From contig CAMJIC010000086.1 in the NCBI GenBank assembly GCA_946405675.1, positions 1 to 9,653 on the forward strand: 9,653 bases of DNA. Reading direction: 5' to 3'. Source of the stretch: an uncultured Clostridia bacterium. GTDB lineage: Bacteria > Bacillota > Clostridia > Lachnospirales > Lachnospiraceae. The notes under the pieces are model-generated. The model had not been told where the DNA came from and made no database searches. It saw only the letters and a program-made list of their open reading frames with translations. A program made the position numbers and the translations under genes. Shown here in pieces: positions 6,815 through 9,653 of the stretch. Position 1 is the first letter of the stretch, and each line of letters begins with the position of its first letter.

Positions 6815-6848
6815 TGTCACTGTTCAGGACAGATTCTGAACAGTGACA
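6815..6848. repeat. 13-bp palindromic hairpin, CTGTTCAG repeat copy 3
   Basis: The arm tgtcactgttcag (6815-6827) is exactly complementary to ctgaacagtgaca (6836-6848), with an 8-nt loop. It starts 12 nt after the aminotransferase stop codon. Compared with the copy at 3976, one base differs in each arm (A to C on the left, T to G on the right), which preserves pairing. No T-run follows on the + strand; an A-run at 6806-6810 on the left would read as a T-run only for transcription from the opposite strand. Confidence 0.9.
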
Positions 6849-6851
6849 AAA

Positions 6852-6865
6852 TGATATTGATATCA
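6852..6865. promoter_or_regulatory. candidate operator dyad upstream of the Crp/Fnr-type gene
   Basis: TGATATTGATATCA is a perfect inverted repeat (TGATAT, two bases, ATATCA), 82 nt upstream of the regulator start. Seen as 5-bp half sites with a 4-bp spacer, it has the geometry of an Fnr box, but not its exact bases. Autoregulation by the adjacent regulator is an inference, and an AT-rich chance palindrome is possible. Confidence 0.3.
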
Positions 6866-6935
6866 GGGCTTGCCCCAGCGTGGCTTCCAATGTGAAAAAG
6901 CTTATGGTGCGATGACTGGAAGGAATGATTTTCAC

Positions 6936-6941
6936 AAGGAG
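6936..6941 (+). promoter_or_regulatory. ribosome binding site fixing the Crp/Fnr gene start
   Basis: AAGGAG ends 6 nt before ATG 6948. The open frame extends upstream to a TTG at 6870 that has no such site, so 6948 is the start. Confidence 0.75.
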
Positions 6942-6947
6942 AAGATC

Positions 6948-7517
6948 ATGGATGTTGAGACTTTTATGACTGAGATTATTCCGATCAAAGACAAGAGGTT
7001 AAAGGCGATCCTTGCGAAGGAGTGCAGGATCGAAACCTATAAACGGGGTGACAGACTGAATGAATTGGGGGAGCCGGATCAATCGATCAGGTTTGTGATT
7101 TCCGGAATCGTCAGGGGTTATTTCCCCGGGGAGAAGGGAAAGGAGACAACGTCCGGATTTGGATTCAGGCCGGGAGAATCCATAGCGGGCACCAGGCTGC
7201 TGGACGGCAGTGCAAATGAGATGGGCTGGGAGGTCGTGGAAGACTGTGAGCTGTTTTGCATTCCGGTAGAAACGATCTTCAGGCTCAGGCCGGAGTTTCT
7301 GGAGATGTGCGATCTGCATGCAGGTGAATTGGCCAAGGCGGCATTGCATCATATGGATTCGAGAAAGATGCTTTGCCTGAAAACGGCGAAGGAACGATAT
7401 GAGTGGTTTCTGGTTCATTACCCCGGAATCATTGACCGTGTGAGCCATAAGGATGTTGCATCCTTTTTGAATATCACACCTGTCACTTTAAGCAGGGTGA
7501 GGAACGGGAAAGAGTAG
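6948..7517 (+). CDS. Crp/Fnr family transcriptional regulator
   Basis: A 189-residue DNA-binding regulator. Residues about 20-115 form the cyclic-nucleotide-binding-like beta-roll: YKRGDRLNELGE (31-42), IRFVISGIVRGYF (47-59) and FRPGESIAG (73-81). The C-terminal helix-turn-helix is VSHKDVASFLNITPVTLSRVR (about 165-185), and the protein ends four residues after the recognition helix, shorter than classical Crp. The phosphate-binding cassette lacks the Arg-Ser/Thr pair that binds cAMP, and no N-terminal Cys cluster for an Fe-S centre is seen, so the effector is unknown. Many such short regulators in Clostridia are orphan sensors of this kind. It follows the aminotransferase after a hairpin repeat and a possible operator dyad, so it probably has its own promoter. 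A large membrane sensor gene follows after 184 nt. Its target genes cannot be inferred. Confidence 0.9.
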   Translation: MDVETFMTEIIPIKDKRLKAILAKECRIETYKRGDRLNELGEPDQSIRFVISGIVRGYFPGEKGKETTSGFGFRPGESIAGTRLLDGSANEMGWEVVEDCELFCIPVETIFRLRPEFLEMCDLHAGELAKAALHHMDSRKMLCLKTAKERYEWFLVHYPGIIDRVSHKDVASFLNITPVTLSRVRNGKE

Positions 7518-7701
7518 AGGCAGTGTGCGGCAGGAATCAGGAGGAATGACAGATGGGGAAAGGAACATAAATGCCTCTTTGATTCGTTGCTTATGGTGTG
7601 ATCGGGAAGCGGCAGGACGTTGATCATGTTCACGGACGTTTGCAGGCTGGCGGATCACGTCTGTTTTTGTATTTGCCGGCTAAGAAAGGGAAGCAGTATT
7701 T

Positions 7702-9653
7702 ATGTTAAGGCCGCAGATCAGACTTTTCGCAGGAATCCTTTTTCTTGCGCTGATGTCCGTTGTTTTTTATGTGCTGCAGTTTTTCAGCAATCAGTCGATC
7801 GCCTTGGAGCAGGATCTTTCCCAGAGTCAGATGGTGATGTACCATGCCGCCCAGGAAATTGCTCAGATGGACGAGTATTTGAAAGCAGCATCTGCGAGCA
7901 GGATGGAGAACAGAACCAATCAGTCTGTTCTCCTGATGAAATATGTGCAGGATATGGAAGGCTTCGATAAAACGTTTCTCCGGGACGCTCCGTTTTTTCT
8001 GGAGGAAGGAAAAGCGTTTGTGAAGGTTTCGGAGGGAAAGGCGGAGCTTCCGGAAGGAATACCGGAGGATCTGGTGATCAGCCCGTCTTCCTTCACCCGC
8101 AAAAGAGGATATTTTTTGTCTGATCCGCCTGGCGGCAGTGAGGATTTGTCACATCCTTATGTTGTCTATTACGTTGAGATGATCAAGTCAGTATATTTCA
8201 TCGAATGGGAAGCGTATGAAGACAGTCCGCTTGCGAAGGTGCAGGATGAGGAGGAGGAGACCCTCCGGGAGATCGAGAATGCGTTCGAGATGCGTATCCT
8301 CCGGTTTCGTAGGGAGAATACAGATGGGAAGGTTCATTATCAGCTGACATATTTCCCGCTGTTCTTTTCCGCCCTCAATACTGCAAAAGGAGATGCCGCG
8401 CAAGCGTTCGGGATCACTTCTGATATGCTGTCCGGCGCGGTGCAGATGGATGAGAACCAGGCGCTTCGCCTGGATGCGGGAGGGGCGGAAAAGGCAATGC
8501 AGCGGCTGACCGCCTTTGGGGAAAGCTACGATTGCTTTTTCCGTACCCTGGATGAGGGGAAGAACGTGATCGTCTTTATGGTTCCGGTCAGCGACAGCTA
8601 TGGGCGTTCTGTGAGGAAGACTGCATACCTTCTGATCGTGTTCCTGGTCATTGCCGCAGCTTTCCTGGGCTGGTCGTGTACGGTGCGTTATCTTGTCAGG
8701 ATACACCGGCTGAATGAGGAGCAGAAGAACACCTTTGCTCCATCTGTGACCATGCGTAAGGCAGGGATCTTTCTTCTGGTGGGGATGCTTGTGATCACAG
8801 CCTTTACAATATTTCTTCAATGCATTTTTGCCAGCTTTCGTATGACAAGGGTGGCGGAGCGCTGCGTGGATTCCATGCTCCGCCGGCTGGAGTCTGACAA
8901 GGAGCGTTCTGAAGCGTATGAAAAGGAGCAGACACAGTTCTATGAAGAGCGGGTACGGCTGGTTGCGGATATATACCTGACTGTGCCGGAGGAAGATCTT
9001 CCCGATCCTGAGCAGCTCAGGTCGGTGTGTGAGGATATCGGTGCTGAATTCATGGTTGTCTACGATGAGAATGGGAGACAGGTTCTGACGGATTCAGGGT
9101 ACCGGAGGCTGACGCTTTCGAACAGCGGAGATGAGATCTATGAGTTTCAGCGTCTGCTTAAGGGAGCGGAGAAGGTCACTGTAAAAGACGTGAAAGACCG
9201 GATCACGGGTGAGTCTCATGATATCTTTGGGGCGAGTGTGGCAAGAAACCGGGAATCTGATGAGGATCTGAAATACTGGGCTTTGCTGCTGTTTGTGGAT
9301 CCGGCGCAGGTCAGGAAGGGCCTGATCATTCCTGCCGATGAGCTGATGAAGTCCATCGTTTTTCAGGATACGCTGTGCTTCAGCGTTGATCCTGAGTCAG
9401 GAGAGATCCTTTCCGCCAGCGATCCGGAACTGACCGGCAGAGCAGCCGCTGAGCTGGGGCTTCCCAAGGCTGCCATGGAAGATGCATATATGGGGTTCTT
9501 CCGGTTTGACGGAAAGGATGTGTACGGGAAGACGACCAGGGAGGATGATGTTGTGTACATCTATACCGTTGATTCCTCCAGGATGTATGATGGTCTCCTG
9601 AAGGTTACGCTGTCCGTTTTGTGCACGTATCTGGCTCTGATGGGCACATTTGC
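7702..9653 (+). CDS. multi-pass membrane sensor with two extracytoplasmic regions, 3' end missing
   Basis: The frame runs from ATG 7702 to the right edge with no stop: 650 codons are visible. AAAGGGAAG at 7685-7693 is the ribosome binding site. Hydrophobic segments are at about residues 6-27, 306-328, 354-378 and from 632 to the edge. This predicts an extracytoplasmic region of about 280 residues, a short cytoplasmic loop rich in basic residues (RYLVRIHRLNEEQK), then a second extracytoplasmic region of about 250 residues. The second starts with a long charged helix (ERCVDSMLRRLESDKERSEA) and contains AEFMVVYDENGRQVLTDSG (448-466) and CFSVDPESGEILSASDPELTGR (559-580). These look like the two PAS-like lobes of a dCache sensor, the usual ligand-binding module of membrane signalling proteins. 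The output domain (histidine kinase, SpoIIE-type phosphatase, GGDEF or methyl-accepting) lies beyond the window. A ligand and partner cannot be named. Confidence 0.8.
   Translation, partial: MLRPQIRLFAGILFLALMSVVFYVLQFFSNQSIALEQDLSQSQMVMYHAAQEIAQMDEYLKAASASRMENRTNQSVLLMKYVQDMEGFDKTFLRDAPFFLEEGKAFVKVSEGKAELPEGIPEDLVISPSSFTRKRGYFLSDPPGGSEDLSHPYVVYYVEMIKSVYFIEWEAYEDSPLAKVQDEEEETLREIENAFEMRILRFRRENTDGKVHYQLTYFPLFFSALNTAKGDAAQAFGITSDMLSGAVQMDENQALRLDAGGAEKAMQRLTAFGESYDCFFRTLDEGKNVIVFMVPVSDSYGRSVRKTAYLLIVFLVIAAAFLGWSCTVRYLVRIHRLNEEQKNTFAPSVTMRKAGIFLLVGMLVITAFTIFLQCIFASFRMTRVAERCVDSMLRRLESDKERSEAYEKEQTQFYEERVRLVADIYLTVPEEDLPDPEQLRSVCEDIGAEFMVVYDENGRQVLTDSGYRRLTLSNSGDEIYEFQRLLKGAEKVTVKDVKDRITGESHDIFGASVARNRESDEDLKYWALLLFVDPAQVRKGLIIPADELMKSIVFQDTLCFSVDPESGEILSASDPELTGRAAAELGLPKAAMEDAYMGFFRFDGKDVYGKTTREDDVVYIYTVDSSRMYDGLLKVTLSVLCTYLALMGTF
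7905..7933. repeat. 10-bp perfect inverted repeat inside the sensor gene
   Basis: ggagaacaga (7905-7914) pairs exactly with tctgttctcc (7924-7933) around a 9-nt loop. It falls in about codons 68-78 of the membrane sensor. It shares the string GAACAG/CTGTTC with the intergenic repeats, but lacks the rest of their arms. It may form an mRNA hairpin near the 5' end of the coding region or be chance. Confidence 0.6.

Noticed and set aside
7516..7578. Inverted repeat agaggca / tgcctct after the Crp/Fnr gene as a terminator.
   Set aside because: The arms are only 7 bp with a 49-nt loop, and there are just three T after it, so it is not convincing. The rest of 7518-7701 shows no gene or clear promoter.
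8188..8820. A 210-codon open frame on the - strand opposite the membrane sensor.
   Set aside because: The composition (many His, Lys, Arg, Pro) is that of an antisense shadow, and the + strand frame is continuous for 650 codons with membrane segments and Cache-like motifs.

Overview
The window looks like chromosomal DNA from a Gram-positive anaerobe of the class Clostridia, most likely a Lachnospiraceae-type gut bacterium. The basis is moderate GC content, strong AGGAGG-type ribosome binding sites, and protein families typical of that group: AAA-like ATPases with C-terminal nuclease domains, a MalY/PatB aminotransferase, an iron-dependent alcohol dehydrogenase, and DUF1848 and HD-domain remnants. 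The taxonomic call rests on recognition of families, not on a search. No rRNA, tRNA, CRISPR array, transposase or phage gene was seen.

Layout. All intact genes lie on the + strand. Positions 1-1965 hold the C-terminal end of one AAA-ATPase/PD-(D/E)XK nuclease protein followed by a complete second one from a different subfamily; this part is visibly more AT-rich than what follows. Next come a small cupin (2070-2420) and a secreted alpha/beta hydrolase with a C-terminal beta domain (2473-3960). A perfect 13-bp hairpin separates the hydrolase from an iron-containing alcohol dehydrogenase (4038-5168). The long gap 5169-5599 is not empty. It holds the start of a DUF1848 gene on the - strand and the start of an HD-domain gene on the + strand, facing away from each other, both with good ribosome binding sites and both cut off after a few codons. 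A PLP-dependent MalY/PatB enzyme (5600-6802), a second hairpin, a Crp/Fnr-type regulator (6948-7517) and a large multi-pass membrane sensor running off the right edge (from 7702) complete the window.

How the parts relate. The genes do not form an obvious single pathway. Cupin and hydrolase may be co-transcribed (52-nt gap), but hydrolase/ADH and aminotransferase/Crp are each separated by a member of a dispersed palindromic repeat with the core CTGTTCAG. The two full-length copies differ by a paired (compensatory) substitution, so the folded structure appears to be conserved. The most unusual content is this repeat family and the relic of a divergent gene pair at 5177-5510.
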